From Chaenocephalus aceratus (lineage: Eukaryota > Chordata > Actinopteri > Perciformes > Channichthyidae): a stretch of 64,000 nucleotides of DNA. The notes under the pieces were generated by a model. That model saw only the letters and a list, made by a program, of their open reading frames with translations, had not been told where the DNA came from and did not search any database. Below, in pieces: positions 55,590 to 64,000 of the stretch. A program made the position numbers and the translations under genes. The DNA lies in the NCBI GenBank assembly GCA_023974075.1, contig CM043800.1:4991864-5055863 (forward strand). The letters run 5' to 3'. The stretch's first letter is position 1. Every line of letters starts with the position of its first letter.

Positions 55590-57060
55590 TTTAGAGGATG
55601 TGGATGGGATGGGCAGAGGCCTGGATTTTCTGGTGGATGGAGTTGACTTTGTCCTCAAATAAGTCAAGGAACCTGGTGCAAAGCTCGGGGTCGTCTGCTG
55701 GGTTGGGGGGGTCAATTGGGTGGTGGTTTATGGTGGAGAAGAGCATACGGGGTGGTGTTGCTGGTTACCGATGAGTGAGGAGTAGTAGTGTGCCTTAGCT
55801 TTTTAGAGGGCGTCCTTGTAAGATTTGACATGCTCTCTATACGCCTCCAGATGGACGGTGAGGCCAGATTTTTTGTGGAGCCGCTCCAGTTGGCGGCCAG
55901 AGGCTTTCATGGCACGGAGACACTGGTGGTGAACCAGGGGGCTGAGTGGGTTAAGGAGACAGTGCGAGTAATGAGGGGGGCAAGTGAGTCGAGACTCAGG
56001 GAAAGAGCAGTGTTGTACTAGGCTACCAGTCCGTCAACCGAGGTGTCAGGGGGATCGGAGGCCAGGTGGCTAGCTATGAGGCTGGTTATGGCTGGTGCGC
56101 TCACTGATTTTAAGCTCCTTTAGGTAATTGTCCGCAGTACAAGCTGTCTGGGGAGGGCGATAGGCACAGTGAACAGGATGGCATGATGGTCGGAGACAGC
56201 CAGGTTGAGGCACTGCAGTTGGGATGCAGTTGTGCCAGTGGTACATATCAAATCCAGAGTGTGGCCTTTGGCATGGGTGGGATCATGGACATGATGTTCA
56301 AAATTGAAGCAGTCCAGAAGTGCCAGGAAGTCAGAGGCAAATGTGCAACAGGGTGAGTCCACATGAATGTTAAAGTCTCCAAGAAGGAGCGTAGATTGGG
56401 ACATAGAGCAGATTGAGGTGAGTAGCTCAGATAGTTCCGTCAGGAAGATGGCAGAGGCTGAGGGTTTGGGGGGGCGATAAGAACAGCCTGGAGCTGTGCA
56501 GATCCAGATAGAATGAAGGCAAGACATTCAAGTGAGGTTGTGTTGGGTACAGGAAGCTCTTTGATCGAGATGTCTGCCCTGTATATTACAGCCAGCCCAC
56601 CGCCCCGACCAGTGGAGCGGGGCTTTTGGAGGTAGACATAGCCAGGAGGCTTGGTTGAGTATTAGGAAATCCTGTCCAGTTTGCCATGTTTCGGTTAAGC
56701 AGAGGAAATGAAGTTTATGATCAGTGATAATGTCATTGATCAGAGGTGCTTTTTTGTTCAGTGATCGAACATTCTGCAGCAGGAATGTTGCATTGTTGTT
56801 TGTAGTTGTTGAGGCAGAATGGGCTGATGACGAAAAGGGGATGAGCTGTTTGTTGCTTTTCATTTCAGCATTCTTTTCTGCCAGTTCACCGACTATTTTC
56901 TTCTGACAGAGTTGGGCTAATTTTAAAAGTGTGGTTTTACCATTAAACTGGCCGAGGACACTTTTGTCCACCAGGAATACTTCAGCAATTGCTGCAGTGT
57001 CTTTCACAGCATTCCTGGAAACATGAGCTTTCTTAAAAGCTTTGGTCATCCTGAAGCCTC
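55590..57060 (-). mobile_element. LINE endonuclease half
   Basis: The minus strand from 57049 reads an ORF start (MTKAFKKAHVSRNAV), then endonuclease motifs LQNVRSLNKKAPLINDIITD, LHFLCLTETW, and, after a frame change, LLLGDFNIHVDSPCC, GHTLDLICTTGT and VSDHHAILFTV. The linker reads APWFTTSVSAMKASGRQLER. RT is absent; truncated at 55590. Catalytic E, D and H motifs are visible. Clade L2-like. Confidence 0.75.
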
Positions 57061-57484
57061 TCTGCGCCAGTTTAAGGACTCACCGATATCTTCCCACCAC
57101 ATCTGAGATGGAAGACACTGACAAATAAAGAATACATTAATGTCAATAAATGTTATGGCCCCCCAATAATTGTTGTGGTGTGTATTGTGTATTGTGTGCA
57201 GTGTCTTAGTTGCAGGGTGAGCCATAGTGTTTCTCACATATTTTCTCTTGAAAAGGGACTACAACTTGGATGAATGTGTGTGACTTCCCATTTGTTTTAG
57301 AACATGTGTTGTATTTGATAGTAGGTACTAGGTAGTGTGCCTGTATGCGCAGTGTGCAAATCTAGTTAGATCATTTGATATTTATTGGTAAAAAACATAT
57401 TGGTGGTAAAAACTGGTGAGAACATAATTTATATTTCATTGTTCATTACAGGTTCAGCTCAAACAGCCATAGTAGATGAGCATT
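57061..57484. other. unassigned
   Basis: No supported gene. GTGTATTGTGTATTGTGTGC is a short GT/TA-rich run near 57179. Confidence 0.3.
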
Positions 57485-58577
57485 AGAGGTGTGGACATTT
57501 CTCGATTTATAAGATGCATCGCGATGTACGATTCTGCATCGATGCAGTGACGGAACATAATCGGGAGTTTGGTTTCATATCAGCTTAGTGAGAGTCTTAC
57601 TGCATTCTGCTGTCATTTTCTGTCGCGCTAGTTTCTCTCCTCTGATCTCTGTTTCAACGAGGGCAGAGCTATACACACACCCCGTGTGTGCGGAGGTGAG
57701 AGGCGGCATTCAAACGATCTGCAGTCCACTAACTTGTTGCTCTCACTACCAATAACAGCTGCTCTGTTATGCCAAATTCACATCAGGCAGCAGCGAAGTG
57801 CAGATCGCCACAATGATGACATTTTTCGGAGGAGTGTTCATGTGTTTCAGGCGACAAGAAATTCTTTATAACATAGGTCAACATGTCAGGACTCTGTTTA
57901 CTGATTGGCTGCGGGTACTCTCTGGCTGCGCTTCGCCACTGAATTGGCTGCGGGTACTCTCTGGCTGCGCTTCGCCACCGAAACTTTAAATATCCAAAAC
58001 TTTTTGTTTGGTTGCACTTCCCCGCAGAATCAAACGTCCGCTGTGCGCTCATAGATATCGCATAGTCGAAGAACAATGAGTAAGGGAAGGTCCGTAGCTG
58101 CTAGGCAGTGTAAATGCCATCGGCTTTGTGCTGCATGCACATGTCGGAATAATCTGAAAAGTTATCTCCCTGCCCATTCACCCCCCCAAAGCAGTTAGCC
58201 TAGGGAAACACTGAGCTGTTATGTGAAAACCTTATTTTTGTAGATTACAGCACACTTGTAATGCACTGCAGAATTATTTAAGTTTTGTTTTTATTAAGTT
58301 TATGTGAGGTGGCTCACACAGATACTGGAATTGAAAAGAAGCTTTTATATTAAAGTCTGTACAGTCAGATCTTTGAAAGCACTTTCTAAATAAAAAAGGG
58401 AGTTCAGATTTATCTGACTGCTTGTATTAATTGATAACATGTTTTGCTATGTGCAGTAATATAGAACATTGAGGATGCAATACATTGAGATGCATCGAGG
58501 ATCGTTGGGAATTTGAATCGTTGACAGGTGAATCGTATTCAAATCGGATCGTGAGGCCAGTGAAGATTCACACCTCT
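57485..58577. mobile_element. hAT element, non-autonomous
   Basis: Left end TAGAGGTGTGGACATTTCTC with GCATCGCGATG/TGCATCGATGC subterminal repeats. Right end (inward) AGAGGTGTGAATCTTCACTGG with CACGATCC motifs. These ends belong to a common fish hAT family. No transposase. Contains a 41-bp tandem duplication at 57904-57986 (GGCTGCGGGTACTCTCTGGC). The target duplication is unclear. Confidence 0.6.
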
Positions 58578-58768
58578 CGTAAGCGTGTGGTGTGTCTCTA
58601 TTTTAGTTAATTCAACCTACACCCCAACCACTCCGGCACGATGAAGTGTACATTGGTGATAAGAGTGATGATGATTAGTCAATGGGATTGTATGCCCCAA
58701 ACCCAGTATAAAGCACTAAGCTCACAATAATAACCTAAATACCTAAATACATTCAGCAGGTGTCTTAG

Positions 58769-58774
58769 TTTATT
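58769..58774 (-). terminator. polyadenylation signal AATAAA
   Basis: The minus strand reads TATAATAAACTAAG about 12 nt after the stop codon at 58786. Confidence 0.5.
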
Positions 58775-58785
58775 ATACCTCGCTC

Positions 58786-60508
58786 TCATTTTCCTTTTGA
58801 CGTCTTCGCCTTTTTGTTTTCCTTCTTCCCTTTTTTGCTTTCCTTCTTCCCTTTTTTGCTTCTCTTATTGCCATTCTTCTTCTGCTTCTTTTTCTTCTTT
58901 TTCTTCTTTCCCTCATCAGAAGAGTCAGAGGTAGAGCTTGAGTCAGAGCTGGAATCGTTGCTGGAATCTGTGCTGGAGTCCAACCTCATGACCTGCGGCT
59001 CCTTATCTCCAGTGGCCATTACTTCCAAGTTCCCATCTGTTGATGAATGATAAATGACAAACAGAAATACACTTTAAGTGTGAGTCCCCACAAAGGATTT
59101 GCCTAAAGCCCAGAGGAGTCTGCTTTTATCACAGTATACAACATTACAGAATTACATTGGCGTGACTGAGCTTGAGCAACTGATAACAGGTGGTTTGAGG
59201 TTGTACATGAAGTGCATACTAATTGATGCGGTGGAGGTTAGATTGGGTATGAAGAGGCATTGCAGAAGTACAAATAATGTGCACAAAACTTTAGATGGGA
59301 TGTCTTATGTTTTATATATACAAAAAGGAGTTGTGTATGAGAAAATACTACTTTTAAACTGCATTGTGTATAATGTTTCTATCACTATTAGTGTATTTCC
59401 ATGAATTCCAATCAATTAGTGCTCATGTGGTCAAAGCCAATTCATCTTTTAATGGAGAGCCAATATGCTATGACAAGGCAGCAGTCAACAGCCTATACAC
59501 AAGTGAAGTTCATTAAATTCCTAAAGGAATTCCTTAAAAATGACAATAGCTGAAATATTGTAAATATTTTAATACATATTTAAATAAGAGACTTGAATTC
59601 CCTGGGAATTTTTATTTTCTCTGTTATATTATTTTTAATATATTTGGTGAACATTTCAAGAGTTTGATTTATAATGCAAAAATACATTTGCAGTACTCTG
59701 CCTGAATATCAAGAACAAACTACAAACCCCTCTGTATAACACTGAGCAGAGACCTATAAATGTAGAAAGTACATATCCAGGGACTACGGATGAAAAATAG
59801 GCTCTTGGCTAAATCTGGCTCATTTACAGTAATGTTTATCAATGTGCACTGTCCCTGATAAATAAATAAATGAATAAATAAAAAAATAGATGGCTAGGCA
59901 GCCATCTTTGTTTGCAATTCAAAAGATGCACATAAAGCAGCAGCCAATAGGAGGCTATACAGTTTTAAATGCAATTGATAGTAGCCCAAATAGGTAAAAG
60001 CAAAGGGGCGATATGCTGTCAAGATACTGTCATAAAAACAAACCCATGTGCAGTGGTAGCACTTTGATGAAGTGCTCCCAAGCGCCCTGACAGAAGTTTT
60101 CTTTCAGTGAACAACGCTATATGGACACATGCCATTAGTGATCCTACACATTGTCCAGCTAAATATCTACATGCACTAAATGTAAAAATATAAGGCCAAA
60201 TCAAAAATAGTTACTTGAGAAAAGATAATATTGAAAGGCTGGCAATAATATTCAATAATAGCTGAAATACTGTTGTGGTATACTGCGCCATAATTATTTT
60301 TGAAGCCACACAGGTTCTGGAGAGCCCTAATGTAAAACTTTGCTCCACCTGTACAAACCTTGCTCTTGTATAGAGTTCTTGTCCTCCAGCTGCTGCTTGA
60401 GTATGCCATTTTCCTCCTCTAGCTCATCCACCCGAGACTGGAGCATCTCAGCCTTCTTTCTCCATGCAATATGCTGCTTGACAGGCATACTACTTTCCAC
60501 GTTACCAG
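58786..60508 (-). CDS. coiled-coil / Ser-Asp-rich / Lys-rich protein, two 3' exons
   Basis: Two exons are visible: 60508-60359 and 59036-58786 (minus). The first follows TTTTGCAG, encodes GNVESSMPVKQHIAWRKKAE, then MLQSRVDELEEENGILKQQL (a leucine-heptad coiled coil), and ends CAAG/GTTTGT. The second follows CATCAACAG. Both junctions are phase 1, so the codon G-AT (Asp) is restored and the frame stays open: GNLEVMATGDKEPQVMRLDS, a Ser/Asp tract (residues about 70-90) and a Lys tract to stop TGA at 58786. Intron about 1.3 kb, containing an L2 tail. The layout recalls fish CCDC106-like proteins, but the C-terminal domain of that family is not seen. The upstream exon(s) with the start codon were not found. 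It may be nuclear, judging from the basic tail. Confidence 0.55.
59037..60358. other. intron of the gene above
   Basis: Contains an L2-like tail and AT-rich DNA. A 101-codon plus-strand frame at 59099-59404 has no recognisable domain. Confidence 0.4.
59770..59885 (+). mobile_element. L2-like LINE 3' tail
   Basis: CAGGGACTACGGATGAAAAATAGGCTC...CTGATAAATAAATAAATG is the typical L2 end with an (AATA)n tail. Confidence 0.65.
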
Positions 60509-62275
60509 CTGCAAAATAGGACATGGCAAATTAGGAATACATGTCAGAAGGCTAAGGCGATGATTTGGTATGAAAAACGTTTCACATGTTTGAGTACTTC
60601 TGTTCTGGAACTGCTCAGAAACCCCCTTATTGTCAATATACCTAGGAAAACTACACATTCTCTAAATGTCTCTAGTTTGTGGTTCAACAGTTTCATGAGG
60701 CTGTGATTATCCTAGATGTCACAACATCTCATTTTATACATTGATGTCAAGTTTCAAAACATGGTCTCACTATGAAATGACTACTATGGGGACTAACATC
60801 ATCACACATTAATACAATTGAGCTCATTGGATCCACAAGAGTCTCAGCTTTACAGTCTAACCCAATTAATGCAATTCCAAGACTGTATAGGGACCCCAAT
60901 ATGCAGAAATATTGAAATACACCATTATGAAAAGGCGTAATTAACACATTATACTGCATGTAAAACAATTTTTTTGCCCAAAACTGCATGTGATTATCAT
61001 AAAGTGGGTAGGCCTATGTCTGTAAAGGGGAGACTCGTGGGTACCCAGAGAACCCATTTTCATACAGGTATCTTGAAGTTAGAGGTTAAGGAAACCCCTG
61101 TGGAAATTGCCATGTCAGTTCTTCCCTCCAAAATGTAGAATGTTTGTTAGCCCCATTGCCGACAAGCTAGCATCACGTGGTTGGTACCATTGGATGCCAT
61201 TAGGTCATCTACTTTCATATGATATCATCATTACCAGCTTCAAAACCGAGCCCGGTACAGCCGCTTAAAGACAGTAAAGTCGGCCGCGATCCTGCGGGTC
61301 TCATTAAGGAGAAGATTCAAACTAAGCATGTTAGCTAGCATTCTGTTTAGCTACCAAGGAACCTTCAGCCCTGCTGCTCCAGTAAGGATACCTTTAGTTG
61401 TTATATTAGCTTTTTTCTACCGTGTCTATGGCTATAAGTCATTAGCTTTGCTGGTAGGAAAGGTTAACAATGTTAACCTTACCGATATGCATGTTAACTT
61501 AACATGCATATCGGTTATTTAACATGCATATCACTTAGCTAATAAAGTTAGTGGTAGTTTGTCAGGATAGTTCACATATCTAGAGTGTGAAGTTAGTCAA
61601 CTACTTTGACATTTATAAACCCAACTTACCACTTTCTTGTATGTAGTCAGGGGACCAACACTGATATTGCAACTTAAGTAATTGCTTTTGGGTAGAAGCT
61701 GTAAACCTATCCAGTATTCATGTTTAACCTCTTGACATATGGCCTAGCCATGTTGACATCTTTGAAAATGATTTTTTTGGTCATTTAATCATTGTATCAT
61801 TGTAAGTGGTACAATCGGACCTTTTTTCACAATGCTGCCAAATTAGTGACAATTTGCTCTGTAATTTCTAACCATTTTGTAATATTATCCCTCATTATAT
61901 CTCCTGTGAAAGTATGATCTTAACTATTGATTTAAAAAAAATCAACCAATGGTAAAACAATATCATTGTGGTATCGCCTCCTTCTACTGCCTCATGAATC
62001 CCTCTCCGTGACTTTGCGCGGGTACAATGCACGGGACCAACGGCACTGCTCCCGTTGTCAGATGAGGGGCGGGTTACTGAATGCACCTGAGCAAAAATGC
62101 CATGTTGATGCTGAAAATAAAAGTGAGATAGCAATATTGGTTCACATGCAAGTAATAAAGAATGGTTTCTAAAAAAAGACAATGTTACCTAAGGAAGTTG
62201 ACACTTATCATCTCGACGACCAAAACATCTGAAATCCAAGGGCGTGCTTGGTGAATATCATTTAGTCACGTGTCA
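60509..62275. other. unassigned, likely intron or intergenic
   Basis: No exon that would complete the minus-strand gene was recognised. Contains palindromes at 61461-61515. Short frames at 61895-62182 lack domains. Confidence 0.3.
61461..61515. repeat. two adjacent perfect palindromes
   Basis: AGGTTAACAATGTTAACCT (61461-61479), then ACCGATATGCATGTTAA with its exact complement around one base (61481-61515). Part of the second arm (AACATGCATATC) is repeated again at about 61520. Confidence 0.9.
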
Positions 62276-62328
62276 ACTCTGCCAATACCATAGACTGTAC
62301 ATATAACGCTGGTCCCGGGAGGTGTTTA

Positions 62329-62336
62329 TATATAAA
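62329..62336 (+). promoter_or_regulatory. TATA box candidate
   Basis: TATATAAA lies 125 bp upstream of the ATG at 62454, which would place transcription start near 62360. CCAAT at 62363 lies downstream and is probably irrelevant. TAGACTGTACATATAA just upstream resembles a dispersed repeat. Confidence 0.4.
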
Positions 62337-62453
62337 TCAAGCGTATCCCATAAGTTCTCCAGCCAATGAAATGAAAGTGCGCCAGTTTTGCATTTTTTGC
62401 ATGTCTGGTAGATAAATTGATACATTGACTAGCTCGGTCCGACAGCTGGCTAT

Positions 62454-63081
62454 ATGGCTTTACTGGAGAGAAAACTTATGAGAACAGTTTATGTTAAAGA
62501 AACAAAAAAAATCAACTTTAAAATGAATAAAATGGTTGCAAACGATTGGCTTGCTGAAACGCAAATTGAAATGCAAAAACTGCCGCCACAAAATGAAGAT
62601 GGTCTCCTCCCAGACCAAGGACCATCACATCTGGTAAGAATAAAATGCTTGCAAACTAAAGGGCCCCATATTTTGTTATGCAATCGGCTGTAGGTAGGAA
62701 TAGGGCATTCTTCTGCTACATTGTTTGCTAATATTAAGCATTAAGTTAGCTTACCTAGAGGGCATGTTCACACAGAACCATGGATTGCTATAGGAAGTAA
62801 CCAGAAGGCCCGGATAAGCAATTCACAAATTAATGTCTATGACGGTACATTGTTTTCTTGGCACATTTTTGTTATTTTGTAACACACCTACAATAAATAT
62901 GCACAAATGTCAATGCCCTTGTCAATTAAGTTCAAGTGCTGTAATACCAAATATTAACATGTGGGGATTCTTGTGTATTGACAAAATGAAGATATCAAGT
63001 GTGAGGAGGCCTCTAGGATGTACAGTTCTGTTCTCTCTCCCTCAGCTACCCATGGAGGCAAGATACAATTTAGACAAGTAG
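62454..63081 (+). CDS. possible two-exon small gene, 71 aa, unknown
   Basis: Exon 1 (62454-62633) encodes MALLERKLMRTVYVKETKKI and continues through NDWLAETQIEMQKLPPQNED to PSHL, ending CTG/GTAAGAA, a strong donor. Exon 2 (63046-63081) follows TTCTCTCTCCCTCAG, a strong polypyrimidine acceptor, in matching phase 0, and reads LPMEARYNLDK-stop. A weaker acceptor TTTACAG at about 63297 would give GMPT-stop. No domain recognised. A TATA box is upstream. It could instead be the 5' end of a longer gene or non-coding transcript. Confidence 0.35.
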
Positions 63082-64000
63082 CCAGCTAGCTAATGTTACA
63101 ACATATTTATTTCAGCGTATAGTATAGTTAATGACACTGACATGAACTAGGCTTACTTGCATAAACAGCATGGTTTTTACATAAGCTATGTTATTTGAAT
63201 TAATTATATATCCAACTTTGTGTGTGTATGTGTGCGTAACACACACATAGAACATTTTCAGTTTATCATACAATTTGATGTCCTGCAATTTACAGGGAAT
63301 GCCGACGTAAAATATGTGGACGTTTGAGGAGAAGTGTTAGGACAAAGTCACTTTTCTCACAATCACACTGCAGTTTATTCACATGGATGAAGTACATCCA
63401 TAGGTAAGCAATACAAAGGTATTATGTTACAGTATTTGATAGATTACAGTAGCCTCTGGCCCCGTCTCAGGTCGACTATTTTTATTTCCTCGGTCTCACC
63501 GGAAGTTGATTTGTCTGCGCCATCTTGAGTACCGTCACATGGCCTTATTTCTGCCGGAGGATCGAGGAGCTATAATGGAGGAGCGATAACCGAGGAACCA
63601 CCAGACCATCCTTCGATGAAATCCTCAGACACTCGCCCCGCCCCCTTACTGTGTATCGCTCACTGATTGGACAAGGCAGTGCATGCACTGATCTGGTGCT
63701 TCTTGACATGAGAGCAGTTTCCCAGCGGAGTGAAGAAAACACATGAACCTCACGGGAGTCACTCCTCAGTTTATACCGTGTTCCGTTTCAACTAATCTAC
63801 CATTTAGTTACAAATATGTGATATATCTGAACAACAAAGTGGTCAAAAATCATTGTATTCATTTATTGGAAACATTTTCATGATCGCTTTTTTCGTTTTA
63901 CATTTTCATTTATTGTCATTTCCATTCAGTCATTAAGTGCTATTAAAATGTTAATGTGCTACATATCCACACAAACAAACAAAGTGTGCAATCCAATGAA
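63082..64000. promoter_or_regulatory. GC-richer segment 63470-63770; rest unassigned
   Basis: 63470-63770 has CCGGAAG (ETS-like), GCCATCTTG (YY1-like), CCCCGCCCCC (63635-63645, GC box) and ATTGG (CCAAT on the minus strand) within 200 bp, a combination typical of housekeeping promoters and some transposon leaders. It may serve the minus-strand gene at 58786-60508, whose first exon is missing. The remaining sequence is AT-rich. Confidence 0.3.

Noticed and set aside
57485..58577. Target duplication of the TAGAGGTGTG hAT
   Set aside because: Only partial similarity (TGAGCATT versus TAAGCGTG, with an offset of two), not reliable.
59099..59404. 101-codon plus-strand frame in the intron
   Set aside because: No recognisable domain and no supporting signals; opposite strand to the spliced gene.

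Overview
This window looks like intergenic or intronic DNA from a ray-finned (teleost, probably percomorph) fish. The reasons are the long (AC)n microsatellites, many hAT elements with 8-bp target-site duplications (TSDs), a DIRS tyrosine-recombinase retrotransposon, a Sushi-type chromodomain Ty3/Gypsy element, L2-like LINE tails, and RTE/Expander-like tails. No prokaryotic gene organisation, rRNA or CRISPR array is visible. Most open frames are fragments of transposon proteins or reading frames through simple repeats.

Layout. 0-9.4 kb: hAT fragments, a 30-bp minisatellite, a short LTR element (4553-5982) with a perfect 5-bp TSD whose gag/pol has been replaced by a lysine-rich ORF, and a hAT nested in a Harbinger-like MITE (6118-7517). 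9.8-13.3 kb: a decayed hAT transposase containing a second hAT (10891-12842). 13.3-18.2 kb: palindromic MITEs, microsatellites and unassigned DNA. 18.2-25 kb: a DIRS cluster, with a 289-bp miniature element with perfect 55-bp inverted ends, then a DIRS element on the minus strand, a LINE fragment and the start of a third DIRS. 25.6-32.8 kb: a Sushi-like Gypsy element (minus strand, 5-bp TSD) carrying a nested solo LTR and a nested hAT.

33.7-44 kb is poorer in recognisable transposons. It contains several non-repetitive blocks that resemble conserved non-coding elements, a 33-bp minisatellite that grew inside a hAT end, and a 561-codon intact single-exon ORF (42080-43765, minus) that I do not recognise. 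That ORF has an N-terminal coiled coil, C-terminal TEAG/SWAAV repeats and a basic tail. A cluster of four CRE-like octamers lies about 0.3 kb upstream of it. 44.7-58.6 kb: two sister hAT copies (one carrying a 32-bp micro-insertion with its own 8-bp TSD), a decayed piggyBac, three LINE fragments and another hAT. 58.7-63.1 kb: the most host-like part, with a minus-strand gene whose two visible 3' exons keep splice sites and phase (coiled coil, then Ser/Asp-rich, then Lys-rich tail), and a possible divergent two-exon small gene on the plus strand with a TATA box.

The candidates most worth following are the LTR element with a captured ORF, the 561-aa ORF with its CRE cluster, the 32-bp micro-hAT, the mini-DIRS abutting a DIRS, and the 11-nt self-priming match in the Sushi-like element. 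All family assignments come from reading motifs by eye; no database search was run.
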